From: Fistulifera solaris
Taxonomy: Eukaryota; Bacillariophyta; Bacillariophyceae; Naviculales; Stauroneidaceae
Reading direction: 5' to 3'
NCBI GenBank assembly: GCA_030295235.1
Contig: AP026162.1
Span: 1,860,001-1,924,000 of the forward strand
DNA: 64,000 bases
The first letter of the stretch is position 1. Each line of letters opens with the position of its first letter. Shown here piece after piece: positions 9,396 through 22,944 of the stretch. The position numbers were made by a program, and so were the translations under genes. Under the pieces are notes generated by a model. The model saw only the letters and a program-made list of their open reading frames with translations, made no database searches and was not told the DNA's origin.

Positions 9396-10673
9396 ATGGT
9401 AGTCCGCGGAGGCACCATCATTAATATTGCTGGAACTACGCCAGTGGACGATCCTGCGTACCGTTACAAGATGCCAGCTGTTTTCGGAAAGATTGAAGGT
9501 TCGGGAAATGGTATTAAAACGGTGCTTGTGAACGTGCTGGATGTTGCGAACTCACTTCATCGCGAGCCGGGCGAAGTCAGCAAGTTCTTTGGCACGGAGA
9601 TGGGAGCCCAATCTCGCTACAGTGCGGATACGGATCGTGCCATTGTCAACGGAGCACATACGGATGCTACTCTTCAAGAGCTCATGCATCGTTACATTGA
9701 GAAATTTGTTCTGTGCCCCACTTGCCGATTGCCCGAGACCAAGTACAAGATCAAGAGCGACACCATCTACCATTCCTGTGCGGCGTGCGGTGCAAAGGAT
9801 ATGGTCGACATGAGTCACAAGCTTTGTAACTACATCTTGGCAGAAAACAAGAAGGCTAAGAAGGATAAAGGCAAGGACAAAAAAGTCGAAAAAGGAGAAA
9901 GATGACGATTCGGATGGCAAGAAGAAGAAAGACAAGAAAGCCAAAAAGGATAAGAAGGACAAGAAAAAGGACAAGAAAGACAAAGGTAAGATCCATTTCT
10001 GCTTGTTACCAGTTGTTGGGTCTCGCTCTACGGACTAAACGATACCTTACCTGATATTATAGAAAACGGAGACAAGAACTACATCAAGGATGCTCTTTCT
10101 GGCAAGAAAGACGATGAATTTGATGAAGATGACGATGAAGATGATAGCTCTGATGCCACCGAAGTTGTCGACGATGATAGTGCTTTCCAGCTTGCTGTTG
10201 ACGCCACGAAGACGTTCATCAAGGAGAACGCTAATGCCACAGACGACCAGCTCATCGAGTATGTCACCAACCAGCAGATGGCTTCGGCTCTGAAGTCTCA
10301 TGACAAGATTCGAATCCTCATTCTCGCTGCTTTCACGTCCGACTTCTACAAGAACAAGGAGGTTGAAAAGTATGCTCCTGTCATCGCGCGGATCGCCAAC
10401 TCGAACCGAATCATGGAACGTCATATCATTTCTGCATTGGAAGCGTTCTGTGTCGAGAAAACGAAGAACTTTCCTGTTTTGCTCAAGCAACTGTATGACG
10501 AAGATGCTTTGGACGAAGAGACGATCTTGGAGTGGGCCGATCAGGGCCGTAGCGAGTTCACTCTACCGTCAGTCGACGAAGACTCGCGTGCGATCCTTCG
10601 CGGTGAAGCTGAACCCGTTGTCGTTTGGCTCCAGGAAGCTGAGAGCGAGGATGAAAGCTCCGATGAGGAATAG
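9396..10673 (+). CDS. EIF5: translation initiation factor eIF5
   Basis: GTPase-activating factor for eIF2 in start-codon recognition, about 399 residues. Exon 1 is 9396-9985, exon 2 is 10063-10673, with a 77-nt GTAAGA...TATAG intron. The N-terminal domain shared with eIF2-beta contains the four-cysteine zinc finger (CPTC ... CAAC) near residues 108-132. A Lys-rich linker follows, then an acidic segment and the C-terminal W2/HEAT domain ending in acidic-aromatic boxes (AEPVVVWLQEAESEDESSDEE in shorter pieces). The frame breaks in the linker: one surplus A in the runs at 9879-9884 or 9889-9893; removing it restores the frame to the splice site. The eIF5 GAP arginine region lies near the N terminus, as expected. 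Confidence 0.93.
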
Positions 10674-11088
10674 CTTGCTTTTATAGTATGGGGACCAGAC
10701 CGACGAGCGCAATTTGAAAACAAGGGATCTTCTGGCTATTGCCCCTTACACATTATTGGTTTTAATGCAAAAAGTTTATGTGACACAATGCTTTTTTTAC
10801 TTTAGTAGTGCAGCTTACCAGCGATGTCCATAGTTCAGCCGATGTCTAAAGGAGTCTTTGGAAGGAGCAAGACGTGTAGAGGGTCAAAATAGTACATGCC
10901 AAGTTCAAATAGCTTCGACGACGGATGGTACCGATAAAAGCTTAAATGAGTGTTCAAGATAAATCATTTTTATGTTAAGAGCATATAGTATCGTCCGGTT
11001 TACTAAAGTCCACCAGGTTAAGTCGGAAGAAAACCGACGCAGCAATCTATGTGTATGAGGAATTCGTCAATCAGTGCGCTCGTTGTTC
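10674..11088. other. convergent intergenic region
   Basis: Between the 3' ends of eIF5 and the coiled-coil gene. No gene, RNA or repeat is visible; presumably 3' UTRs and polyadenylation signals. Confidence 0.5.
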
Positions 11089-11785
11089 TTAAAAAACATC
11101 CGGTGGAAGATTGTTTAGGAAATCGTTTCCGTTATTTGAGTGATGCTGTGCTTGCAGATGGTAGCGGAGTGATAAAACCAGATGTTCCAACTTCCTCATC
11201 TTTTCTTCCGCATCATCGCGATATTTATGTGCAGCTTTGAGTTCACTTTCGGCATGGTTCTGTCGCTCCTGTTGAATATTTACCGCCTTTCTCAAGATTT
11301 GGTTTTCTTTGGTCACTCTGTCGTGCTCATTTTGTAAAGACTGAAGGGACGATACCAAAACTGATTTATCTTTCTTCAACGACTCGATGATACTTGCCTG
11401 TTCCTCGACGACGCGCGAAAGCTCCTTTTGGCTGTTGCAAGTTGTATTTTCGGGTCTGGACCGCCTTAAACCTAAGAGCGTGTTCGCAAAAGGTAAGTAA
11501 TCAGTAATAAAAGAAAAGTTTCGCTTGCATCTTGCAAATTAACAAGATAAACAGATTTGATTCCAGGTAGGTCCGCTGAACGGAGGATGACCAGACTACA
11601 GCGTAGCCATCAGTACTGCGTCTACTACGATTGCAACAAAATCGTTTCTTACCTGGCGAAGCAGTAAATATGCTCTTGTTGTTGTGAAAAGAAGGCCCGA
11701 AATGCGATACTCTAGGAGAAGTGTTGTCTGTTACTACCTCATGAAAACGACGGCGCTTGTACCGCGGTTCATCGCCAATCTCCAT
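11089..11785 (-). CDS. coiled-coil protein of unknown function
   Basis: A 171-residue protein from two exons, 11785-11653 and 11471-11089, with a 181-nt intron (GTAAGA...CTTAG); the joined CDS is a multiple of three. Exon 1 encodes a basic, proline-containing head (PRYKRRRFHEV, possible nuclear signal). Exon 2 encodes an almost continuous coiled coil of about 90 residues with heptad Leu/Ile (for example SLQSLQNEHDRVTKEN, EEKMRKLEHLVLSLRYH). I recognise no family. A longer N terminus starting at ATG 11885 looks protein-like and would join this frame if one surplus base were removed, perhaps in the G run near 11827-11831, so the true start may be upstream. Confidence 0.6.
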
Positions 11786-11885
11786 CTCATGACTGCCGGA
11801 TTCGATCAGTTGCGGGGAACAAGAAAGGGGGACGCTTTGCGCCGCCCGTTGGGTCAGCGAATGCTAGAGGCGAAGCTACTTCCAT

Positions 11886-12355
11886 CTTTGTAAAAGCTTA
11901 TCAAACTTGATCAATTGTATCTCTTGCCTGATTGCTTTTTTTTATAAATCTCCGTTTATGAAGCGAAAGCTCGGGGAGCGATACAAGCAAGCTGCAATGT
12001 TCTTTCGATGGGTCGGTCGCGTCGCATTCATGTTCGTCGTGGAGAGGAGCTTTTACACTTTGGTGGACACTAATTTAACGTGACTCGCAAGATGGACCGC
12101 AATTAGAGATTGAATTACGCCGAAGAAATAAATCAACACTCTTATCGATAGTTCAAATACCGTGTCCGGCACTATGGCGGTCTTATTCGTACGTCGTGTT
12201 GCTCAGTGTTGCTCAACTCTCACCTCCGGGGCTAAGGCGACATCGGACTAAAGGCGTTCCTAGTAAATTGAAGCGGCGCTCTGGCACAGCTGAATAGTCT
12301 CTCATGGACTAAAATGTTTACAGAGTTTATACAAAGTTTCTATTTTTGGTTACGT
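11886..12355. other. intergenic region
   Basis: About 470 bp between the coiled-coil gene start and the VPS13 stop. No convincing gene or repeat; it should contain the promoter of the coiled-coil gene and the VPS13 3' end. Confidence 0.45.
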
Positions 12356-15300
12356 CTATTTGCTTGTTGAGGGTTTTCTTTGTGCCTTTTTCCCTGAAAA
12401 GGCTGCACCGATTCCTTTACCTGCATTTTTAACTCCTGAGAAGAGGCCCTGTCCGACTGAAAGTACGCCATCTGCTGTTCCACTTACAACTGACTCCACG
12501 CCACGACCAACGCCGTTCCCGATCGATGACAGCCCACTTGTGATTCCTGAGGCGGCAGCTTTTCCATCCCCCTTCAGGACCCCCCTGGCCAATACCTTTT
12601 CCAATCAGCATGGCACCTCCAGAAACTATTCGCCTGTCAGTTCATGTCGTAATTATATTCTTGCTTCTAAGAACAAATTTGTTACTTACCTCCACCAAAA
12701 ACGTGACCGACGCTTTGTCCTGCGCCCTTCAACACAGAACCTGCTCCTTTTCCGACTAATGGATTGTGTACGATTAAAGAATGAGCACATGCTTGACAAG
12801 CGTTATGAGATTCATACGGACTCACCTCCCGTTAAGGTCTCTGAGACGCCTGAACCAACCCCGGAAATAACACTGTTGGCTCCGGCTCCAAGAGATCTCG
12901 CGCCGACTGCACCAGCTACGTTCTCAATCCCTGCACCTAGCTTCTCTGTCGCAAAGCTCACACCCTTCCCCAGACCACGTCCGGCCTTTGCGAAAACTAA
13001 ATTAGCTGTGTTTCCGGCTATATTTCCTGTCACACGAAGAATATCTCCCTCCATATAAGCATCGTCACCGCCATCACGATCGGCTAGGCGCTTCCAATCC
13101 TCGAAACTAGCCGCTGTCATGATGTTGAATATTTTCAACTTCATCCTCGACAAGTAAACTGTTGAGATTAATTCAAGAAGTCGATCCGGGGGTCCTTTAA
13201 CATTTTGAACTTCGTAGCGGGAGAATTTTAGCTCAGCCCTGTCGATTTTAAACTTTAGATGCTGAGTGAAGTAATTCATCAGATTGGCTCCGCGAACCCC
13301 GCGGAGAACAGCATAGCGAGACGCTTGAGGAGCCCGGTTGAAGCTAAGCAATACTTTGAATGGCGATACTCGCGCTCGCTTCACATCGTACAACATTTCA
13401 CTTTGCGGTGGTGTGTAGACGCTTCTGCTTGCGTCACGCAATGTTGACTTGTCAAGGACTACAACTTTGTATTCGTCGTGTTTTTCGTCCCAGTGAAGCT
13501 CTATTTCCAACCCAGCAAACTCCCCGGCTGCGGCCACAATGCGATCAGCAAGATCCAAAAACTTCCAAGCGAATTCCTCGCTTGTGTTCACAATGATTTT
13601 CTCCGATGCACCGTTCGCATGGGCAAGGTTAAGATCGAACAAGTCGATTGTTGTCAAGTCGGCGCCGAGTGGACCTCGAAGGCGGATACAAAGGTCGAAA
13701 AAGTTCGCTTGGTTAGTTGAATCCAAGACAACGGGATAAGGCGAATTTGGTGTGTCATCTTTGATCTGGATCGCGTTGATTATAATAGACAGCTGGGCGC
13801 GTTCAGCCGAACGATAAGCAAGTTGTTCTGGAGTAACATCGTCTTTGAAAACGCGCTGCCAGTCCACAGTGAATCGATGAAAAATTACCGTGCATACCGG
13901 CCCTGACATCCCTTCAGACTTCTGGTCGAAACGGGCTTGTCGAGCAGACATCCAGGACTTCGTCGATCGCGTGTCGTTCTGTTCATATCCTGCGCGTCTA
14001 ACCTTGTCCATGGCAGACTCCAGATACAGATTTTTGGTATCCTCTACAGGACGAGCTTCGTAGAGAGACATCCTGAGCTCAGTCCATTGAACGCGTAAGC
14101 GAAGGTGATCACTCTGAAGTATTGATCCCGTCAATAAACTCTGTTCCGCGCCTTCCAAATGGCTTCTTTTCAGCTCTCCGACTTTCACTACTAAACGAGA
14201 ATCAAATGCCCCTGTCGTAGTTTGCAAGGCAAGGCTCCCAAGTGGTTCCCCGTCTAACGACCGAACAACAGCAATACGAAGACCAAGGCCCTCGACATTA
14301 AGGGCGGCAGTATGTCCTCGGCTGTTTAAACATTCAACTGAAATAATGGCACCTTGTTTAGACGCAGTGCGCAAAGGTGCGATTGAACCTGGACCGATAA
14401 CAACCTCCAGCCCACCGGGTTGTTTGACGCAGATTCGTTCATGAGAACTTCCGTTAAATACAATATACTCTGGAACCACGTGAATTTCCGACTGATAAGG
14501 GCTTATGAGTCGCCGGTAAGCGTAAAATCCTGAATCAGATCCATCTTCCCATTTAACAGCTGTGGACTCGACTCCGCCTGAGGATATCATAATATCCTGA
14601 AGGCAGAAGGGTGATGACCTGACAATACCTTCATCACCTTCCATTGTTAGATGCAACAGCCTAATTGGTTTGCTAGAGAGGGGTAGAGGGGTTAGCCGGC
14701 CGACATGCTGTCGAGTGGAAAATGCAGCCAACGTGACACCTCCACGATCAGTAACAAAGTGCTCCGATAATCCCGACATGCTTTGACGGAAAGATTTTCG
14801 ACTCGACTGCTCAACTTCCTCGAAAAGGACTTCACCTGTATGATCAACAGCGAAATTGCATGAAGTTATAGAGAAAACAATGTGGTTGGCAAATGACCCG
14901 TTGGTCAACTCTATTTCCTGATCAGAAGGGATGCTTCCTTCAAATGAATCTTCGGATAAATTCAGGTCACCTTGGACAATAAACATTTCGACGCCACGGA
15001 TAGAAGATCCGATCATTGCACCATGCCTCGCAAACGGCAAGACAAATCGCAGTGGTTCCATGAGCATAAAATCGGGGTTTAAGGGGAGATCAAGCCATTC
15101 TCCTTCAATCCATCCCGTTTCTGTTCCGCAAACAGGCTTGTCGGTGCATTTGATTGCTAGTGCAATAGAAGGGCCTGGGGTGAAAAATTCCAGCCGAGAG
15201 AGGTGATCTAGAATGAACGTATCGTTGCCTTCACCTTGGATTTTGACCTCTTTAAATATATACGGCATTGGGGATCGAATAGTCATCGTGATAGGCAAGG

Positions 15301-18300
15301 CATTCACAAGGACCGCGCGTGGCTCCAAAAAGATATCTAAAGCAGGTAAATGGCCATCGACTTCCTCAGCCGAAAGATCGTATTTCAACACAAATGGTGG
15401 GTTGGCCGGCTGCTTGGGTCCAGGACATTCGTCGCGACAAGACACATCTACGCGTCGCCGAATTCGTGAGCTGATGTCCGTTTCGTCCAAAGCAATGTCT
15501 ATAAAACCAGCTGGCATTGCTTCAGATGGCAGGCCGTCAATAAGGGGCGCGATCTGGAAACGAAGCGTCGCTCTACCGTGCAATGACCAGCCCCTTCTAA
15601 AGTTCCGTAATAGTTCCGCCGGAACACTAAAACAAGTTGAACTCTTCTGGGTCTTTCTCTCCCTAAATTTTAGCTTGGACACGTTGCATGCAGTGTCCCC
15701 TTCACATATCCCTAAATGGATTATTTTATCTTCATCCACAAGGCCGAGCATGAAAGGAATACTCGTGGTGTTGAAAATTTCAACACCACTCGTTAAAAGA
15801 ATTACCTTTTGAACGAAAAGTTTAGAGATATTCCCAGATAAGCAATGAATTCTCATTCACTTACAACCGTTTTTCCCTCTTTCCTCACATCAACTACAAT
15901 AACTAATCCGTTTAAGAGGACATGGGAGCGTCGTCCCGTCCCAATCGCAGCATCAACGTTTCCTACCGTTATCTCAGAGCCACCTATGAGCATGGTTATT
16001 GTTTTTCCTGCTTTGACGTCTTGACCATAAACACGGAGACCAGCTGAGCCAGACCCCGTTGGTGGTTTGAACATGAAATAATCAATTGAACCGCTTTCAC
16101 AATTCCGTGGCATTGTTGTCTCGTTGTCTATCAAATATTCAACTATTAGCCCAGTTTGGTTTTCGACTGCATATGGTAGAGAAGTAACGAACTTTCTTGC
16201 CGCGCTTGCTGCAAGGCTTCTCCTGAGAGTCTTCGACACGTTTGCGTCGATGTTGACTGAATCAGTTGCAGCGCAGTACACGTTCCACATCCGGTTCGCT
16301 GATGCGAGCCCCATTAAAAATTGCTCCGAAAATGACAGGAAACAAACTTGGCATTCAAGATCAATCGCAGTACTTGGTCGGGGACCTTCATATCGGTCAG
16401 TGGGCCCCTCGACCCTTTCGAGGAAATTTCCCAGTTCCTTAACAAGAGCTGTTTCCATATATTGCTTGTAACATCGAAAAAATCAGCCCCAATCGACATC
16501 GTAGTGTGAAAGTCGAATCCGTCGTAAGCATTGCTTCGATCTTTTATTAAAACTCCGTGTCGCACTTTTCCGTTAAAAACAGAATTGTGCAATGATATCC
16601 TGAATAGAGGCTCGTCGAGGCCTTGAAAGTCATTGATTAAGGTAAAACGAACTTGCGGTAAAGTGAACTGCATTGCTGTAAATGCTGTCGATGCACCATC
16701 ACCTTCATAATGCTCCTCCGTCGAAGATAAAGCCTTCGAAAGGCTATCAACTCGCTGGCTTTGAAAGCTAGAGTCTGTACGATCAGCAGCGAGCTCCATG
16801 GCTAGCTTCTCAATTCGTTTCGTTTCGTCGTCACCTAAAACTCCAAGAGATGCTGAGCCACCATCTCCTAGAAGGTTCGAAGATAAGTTTGCTAGTATTG
16901 CATTCATGAGGGCAATGTTTCTCATTGAGAGAATCACTTCTAAATGCTCCATCGCAGCGCCTCTAATGTCAACAACTTTGCTGTCAAAATCGTCTTTCAT
17001 GTTCAAGTATAAAGACAACTTAGTCGGTTCAATAAGCTGCATTGCACTTTCTACGGTCTTTCCAAATGCAGTGTAGCTTTCGAGCTCCTCGCCATGAACA
17101 TGACCTTGAAAATTTCTGGTCTCTCCAGTAGAAAAATCGCCTGTCATCGTAAGAAGCGCCTCGAATTTGCCTTCGAATGCGATGGTTTCAGTATCCGAAG
17201 CGATAGTAGACGAGGCACGAGAGGATCCGCTTCCCCACGGTGCCTCCGTCCCGAGATCTACGAGAATAATACTGCATTTTGAAGTTGTTAACCGGAACTC
17301 AAAAGCGGAGAGATTTTCTTCGCTAATTCGTGAATCAGGGACGGACATCGTACCAAGTTCTGTTTCGATCATAACAAGTGGATCAGTTTTAAGGTGCAAG
17401 TCGATGTCGTCATCAAGACTTTGCGAGTTGTCACTTTTGAGGTAGTCCAGTATTTCCGCTAACGCATCTGGTATCAGAACGAGACGCGGAGATCCAATGA
17501 CAACGCTCACGGAAGTGTTTAAATTTCCCGTTGTTTCGTACGATAGCGTGAAAAGGTCTTGTGCTTCAGTAGTGGTGGGCTGGTACACCAAAGAACGGTA
17601 TTGCCGCGTTAATGATCGAAGGCGGAGATCGTCGCAATTTAGATTTTTCAGTTTTACTTCGGCAGTGGTCCTTACTGTATCTGGGTACATGTTGTAAAGT
17701 ATAACGGTATTCGAAGCTGAAAGGCGAACAATGGGATCTTCTTTATCTTTCCCATTTAACTCCAGTGACATTTCAAAAATTGTCAAACTTATAAAAATCC
17801 TCCTTTGGGAGTCCACAAAAGATTTCCTGCGTGCGTTATGTTTGCAACTTCGGAAGTCGACAAGGAAGCCCCCGACTGAAGTGGACCTTTATAATGCTCA
17901 TTTTCTCTCAAGTATAAATCTGCGTCGCCAACGTTCTGAACTAGAGTAAAAAGAAGCTGTGAATAATTCTTTTTGGAACCACAAGTCCGGCCTTTGGTAT
18001 CTCGATCGAGACTCGCATGGCCTGATCGTCACTGGTATGCATTCCATCTGGTGGAACAAGAACTTGTATCTTCATCTCAAAAGGACTATCTTGCAACGCA
18101 ACTTCATCGGAATCAAAAGTTCAGTTTTCGTAAGAGCAACATTCGCAACCCAGCTTCCGTTCGTCTTCGCCGTATAATCCACGCATAATGTACCGGCGTA
18201 CAGATTAAAAATGTCGATTTATAGGCTGCCTGGGGAAGTACGATTTCGATTCCGGTGGCATTGACCCTAAAGAATTTCGAGGATCCCGTAGGCGTCGACA

Positions 18301-21300
18301 AATCGACGGCGGCTGCTACTGCCGACGATGCAGCTTGAGCAGCGAGCGCCCCAAGGATCCCCTCACTTGCGTATTCCGCGATAGCAAGAATTTGTGAGTG
18401 AATGTAGACTATACGAACAGGCGAAAGCTCAATGAGACCACATGCTTCTACATCGTCAGAAACATTAAATGGCAAAGCCGCCATTGTCTCACGTTTCTCA
18501 GTGTATCTCACTTTCAGCAAAGTTTGCGTTTTTCCAGGGATGAGTCCTAGTATGGTCCTGTACGACGACTCGGTCCTGCCCAAATTAGGTGTAGAAATGG
18601 TCAGATCACCAAGATGAACAGAAATGTCATTTTCATTCATTCCACACGAAATATACGACACCGATGTGTCTTTCATCAGGAGAAGGAAAAGCGGAAAGTC
18701 ATCCTTAGCTGAATTCAAATTGAGTTGAAAATTGTCAACCAGAATCGTAACTTCGATAGTTTCTACGACGTTTTCATTGTTTATTTTGTCAACTCCGTTC
18801 TCTTGGACAGAAGGCGCAAGAATTTCTCCCGACTTGATATTCAATGCAAGTAAATTTGAAAGCTCTACAGTAAGCTCTTTCATCACTAAAGGATTCCAAT
18901 TCACTGTCAACCCAGAAAACTCAGCTTTGATGTCTGTACGAGCCACGGGTCCACTATCTTTCGAGCCAGAATTAATAAAACGTTTTCGAAATGATACGTC
19001 GGCAAGACACCGATCAAAAATCTTAGAACCTGAACCTTTCATTTTCGAAGAGTCGCCAAGCTGGTGAAGTTTTTGGATCATCTCTTGTGTAGACTCATTT
19101 CTTGTGACCGACTGAGGGAGCGGGGAGTGCACCAAAAGCCTATTTTCTCGCGAAATAGTGCTCTCAATGTTCTCGACCACCCAGAAGTGACCCATTGACA
19201 ATTGAGACTGTAAGGATTTATCTGAAAACATCGTAAGTGCCGTCCCTGCAGATACCAAATGAGCTTCAATTATGTTCGCTGGACTGAAATCATTTTTCAC
19301 AAAAACGGAAAATCGTCCCAGCTTTGCACTAGCATAAACTTTGGGTACAGGAGAAATTTCGTAGGAGATTTTTTCAGCATTCTCGTTGTGTGACCCAACC
19401 AATCGAGGGAGCTCGGTCAAGACAGTTGGAGTGCCATGACTTAGCTCCTTCGCAGGCATTATATCCTCAAATACATTTTTCCATGTAGCTGACATAGCAA
19501 CAATTCGCGATAGTTTGTCCTTCGAAAAAGCAAGCGTGATTGAGGGCATGTTGGCGAAACAGCAAAAGCGAGGGACCAAGTCACTGGAGCAACTTTCAAC
19601 ACCGAAGCCAACGGAAACAGTAACTGGTTCTAGGATAGCGTAATCACCGGCCACACCCTCAGAAGATGATCGATTTCGGGTACATGAGTCTGATCGGACA
19701 AGAGAGAAACTCATATGATTGATCTCAATGGTACCGAAATCCAGAATAGTAATAGTAGATTCAGCAGCATCTCGCGGATTGTCGCCAAACCAACGCGAAA
19801 CATCTTGGCTACCATCAGAGAGTCCATACTGCAAGCGAAAATGACCGAGGTCAAACATAAGAACGCTAGAAAAAGGGTCAACACAGGTCTCTGGAATAAG
19901 TATAATAGGAGCATGAAGGTCCAAATCAACTCTCAGGTCTGACTTGTCTTTCGTCTTTTCTTTCCATGCGTCAACGAGCGCGGACGAGAAATCCGTGACT
20001 CCCGAACTCAATATGTTTGACGCAGCCTCCGTTTCAACGGCCTTCTCCCCTTCGGTAGTATCGTAAAACAAATCGACAGATCCAGATAACGACTGCGCGA
20101 GGATTGGATTGAGTTTGAACTTCTTCGAACCAGTGCGTAAGGGAGGTGCTATGAATCGAGCGGCTTCTGTAAGAAGGACTGGTGAAGCGACTGCCTCGAA
20201 GGTGTGCAATTTTACTTTTAAATCTTGATCGCCACGTGCAGTTTTGTGAAAATGTATAGAAAATGCTTCTCCAATGTCTTCAATTCCTCTATTACGTAGG
20301 ACGATTGGAAACAGACTGTTGACGGTAATCATATCCCGAATTTCAAGACTTCTCAATTGAAAATCAAAACTGTATGACCCGTCAGAGTTCGCTGCAAATA
20401 AAAATGTTACTTTTCCCATTTCTAAGCCTGCCAGCTGTCTCAGATTATAGGAAGTGAGGTGAACTCGCATAGACCCCATGGTAAAACTTATTTGGCAAAA
20501 CTTTGAATTGGAATCAAGGTCGTCATTTGTAGCTTGCGTCATAAATGCGGATTCTAACTCCTTCATCTCTTCGGCGGACAACTGAATCGGAGGGTCGTCG
20601 CGATCTGAGGAAATAGGACTAGACTTCACCGAAGATCCAAATAAAGATGTGAACAAACTGGGTTTTGATTCAGCCCGTTTGGCATCGTCCTTTTCACGCT
20701 CCTTCTCAAGCTGCGCGTCCGCCACATTCCGCCACATCATCAAGCCATCCACCGCGATCGAACGATCACCTTCAATTTTAAGCAGCTCAGATAATTCCTC
20801 TATACTCAGCGGCTGCAACCACGAGCACGATTCATGATTCGCGTGTCGTTTGTACAACCCTATATACATCTTGCGCTTTTGGTAAGCTCGAAAGAACTCC
20901 CACCACAACGACCTGCCGCTCAGACGCCGAATACAACGACATGCATATTTCCACCAACTGAGCGCCGTTTGTCTCGTAACACGGGAAAGTGGGCGATATT
21001 CGGGGAATAAAGGTCTTGATATATCAATGGCCGGGCGAATCCTATCTGTGATTTCCCATCCCATCTCAAGTTGGGACCGAGAAACGATGATGGAGAGAGC
21101 ACTAAGCTCACTTTCTAGCGAATACTTCGGAAAATCTGCACAGTGACCGGAGTCTGCTTGTCGGAGCTTTGCTGTAAAAGACAGAGGCGAGAGAATGTAA
21201 CTGCGTTCTGGCTGACCTTCTTCTCTGATAGACGGCATTCCCCGTCCCGCATTCTCATCCAAATAGACGCCCAATCCATTAATCTGTAGGCCCTTGTAAA

Positions 21301-21988
21301 GGAAATTTTGGTCTCCTATAGTGCGGTCAACAAACGCTCTCTGGCCATTTTGGTCCGTAGTCACGAGCTGAAACGACTCGAGTTCGACACCGGCAGCAGC
21401 AGTTTCACTCTTTAGCGATATGTGCACATCTGATATGTCCACTTGTATGTTTTCGATGATCCGACGGACCAACCTGGAACTAAAGGTAGACGAAGGCGCA
21501 CTTTTCTTCGAAGCCGTAGTGTCGATATCTTGTTCCGCAATCTTCTTTAATGCATTTGAACGGATTCGAAATGTGTCTTCCTGTTGTATTGCCGCCATGC
21601 GTGCTTCTTGTAGCTGTTGTGCTCGTATTAGTTCATTTTCAGCTACCGCATAAAGATGATCCAAAGATTCCGTCCGATCGTACGGTTCTACCGTGATCTC
21701 TAAGCCTTGCGCTCTCAGAACTACCGAGCGGCTCATCAAGTTCGCCCACGGCACATCGACCTGAAAACTTCGAAACTGACCCGACGTGAATCGAAAAGGG
21801 ATCGCTAGATTCGGAGTCAAGGCAGCCTGTCGATCTAGTTCCGCATTGACAGCGTCAACGTCGAGTTCTAAGCCATGGAGCTCGATCTTTCCGCTCCACA
21901 CCGCAAGATTCAGTGAATTGGCGTCTAAATTGCGTACATATTTCCCAATGGTCTGCTCGAGAACATCTAATAGTGCTTGTTTCGCCAT
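12356..21988 (-). CDS. VPS13: VPS13-family bridge-like lipid transfer protein
   Basis: Giant protein of about 3147 residues that channels lipids between membranes at contact sites. Four exons: 21988-15865, 15805-12826, 12755-12690 and 12625-12356, with introns of 59, 70 and 64 nt. The chorein domain is at the start (LLDVLEQTIGKYVRNLDANS ... ELHGLELD), followed by long beta-rich groove segments, the VAB/SHR-BD region (around 14200-15700), the ATG2_C/DH-like region, and a Gly-rich C-terminal repeat region. The ATG at 21988 is at the usual position before the chorein helix. Six single-base breaks need repair: deficits at A runs 18207-18211, 18115-18118, 17948-17952 and 17793-17797, a deficit at C run 16405-16408, and a surplus at C run 12580-12585. 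With these the CDS is divisible by three. I see no WD40 or UBA insert. Confidence 0.92.
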
Positions 21989-22461
21989 CTTCAATGTCTT
22001 CTAACGTAACATTATTGTTTCTCAACTGAATACTGGGAATGCAGCAACAATGCCCTTGTCACTTGTGGATTTCTTTCGTGCGGGTGGAAGCAGATTTTGA
22101 CGCTCGAGGATGCTCCACAGGCGTCGTGTCACAGCGAAGCCGGTCCGATCCGCATCACACTAGCATTTAATGTAGAAAGTACGAACTACTTCTACTATGA
22201 AAAATCTTTACCTGCTTATAATAATATCCATCCCTTTGGAATCTCAAAATTATGTAAAAAACGTAATATCTGGTATCTACAAGGATTTTGAAAACCAGAC
22301 GGTACCCAGCGCAACTATTATATAGAAAACTTAACGCATTCAGCGATGTTGAAAGCGACGGTTCCAATTTACGAAATGTTGACGCGCGACGGAAGTTAGG
22401 CTGAAACAAAGTCAATTGAAAACTTGAAGAATCCTTCCGGCAAACCATTCCAGATAAGACA
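21989..22461. other. divergent promoter region
   Basis: Head-to-head interval between VPS13 and the small gene at 22462. Nothing coding is convincing here. Confidence 0.45.
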
Positions 22462-22944
22462 ATGGAAGCTTACGCGGACGATAGGAATGACTTCGCTGTA
22501 GAGGATAGAGATGATCACAAAGACCACTACTGCCGGCCGTATCGGACTCTGCGATACTCCTTTTTCGAAAGCTTGAGCGATATCTCAGAGCGTATTCTTG
22601 GCCCGTCCGACGTCTTCTGTGATCCAAGAATCAAAGCAGAAATAAAAAGTGCTACAGAAAAGCCGCGTCTTCTCGAAGAAGTTCCCCCGGCCCGCGTGCC
22701 ATCCGTTCCCTCGACTCCTGAACCAGCTAAAACCGAAGTCTCTCTTGTCGTCACAACATCGAAACGAGAGCTGGCGGAAGTCTTAGGAAAAGTAGTCGAT
22801 GTTGTTGTCGCAGCAGAACGCCGGGGCTCGAGCTCTTACGATTACTCCGCGTTGAACAAGCTCTTCTTGAAAAGCAAAGACAGGGAGCATTGTGATGATG
22901 CAGAAGAAGTTTCTCTGACGTATCAAGAGCTACAAAAATTGTAA
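22462..22944 (+). CDS. unrecognised 160-residue protein
   Basis: Single-exon frame of 160 residues starting at the ATG at 22462. The N terminus is very Asp/His/Arg-rich (DDRNDFAVEDRDDHKDH), then a short hydrophobic-aromatic helix (TLRYSFFESLSDISERIL), a Pro/Glu-rich linker, and a predicted C-terminal helix (KRELAEVLGKVVDVVVAAERR). Glu and Lys are well balanced and the frame is clean, which supports coding. No domain is recognised; a disordered, possibly diatom-specific protein is the best description. It shares a promoter region with VPS13 and is convergent with the LOG-like gene. Confidence 0.5.
   Translation: MEAYADDRNDFAVEDRDDHKDHYCRPYRTLRYSFFESLSDISERILGPSDVFCDPRIKAEIKSATEKPRLLEEVPPARVPSVPSTPEPAKTEVSLVVTTSKRELAEVLGKVVDVVVAAERRGSSSYDYSALNKLFLKSKDREHCDDAEEVSLTYQELQKL

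Noticed and set aside
9552-9983. 143-codon Ser/Phe/Leu-rich minus-strand frame
   Set aside because: Complement of the Lys-rich linker of eIF5; low complexity and no ATG context.
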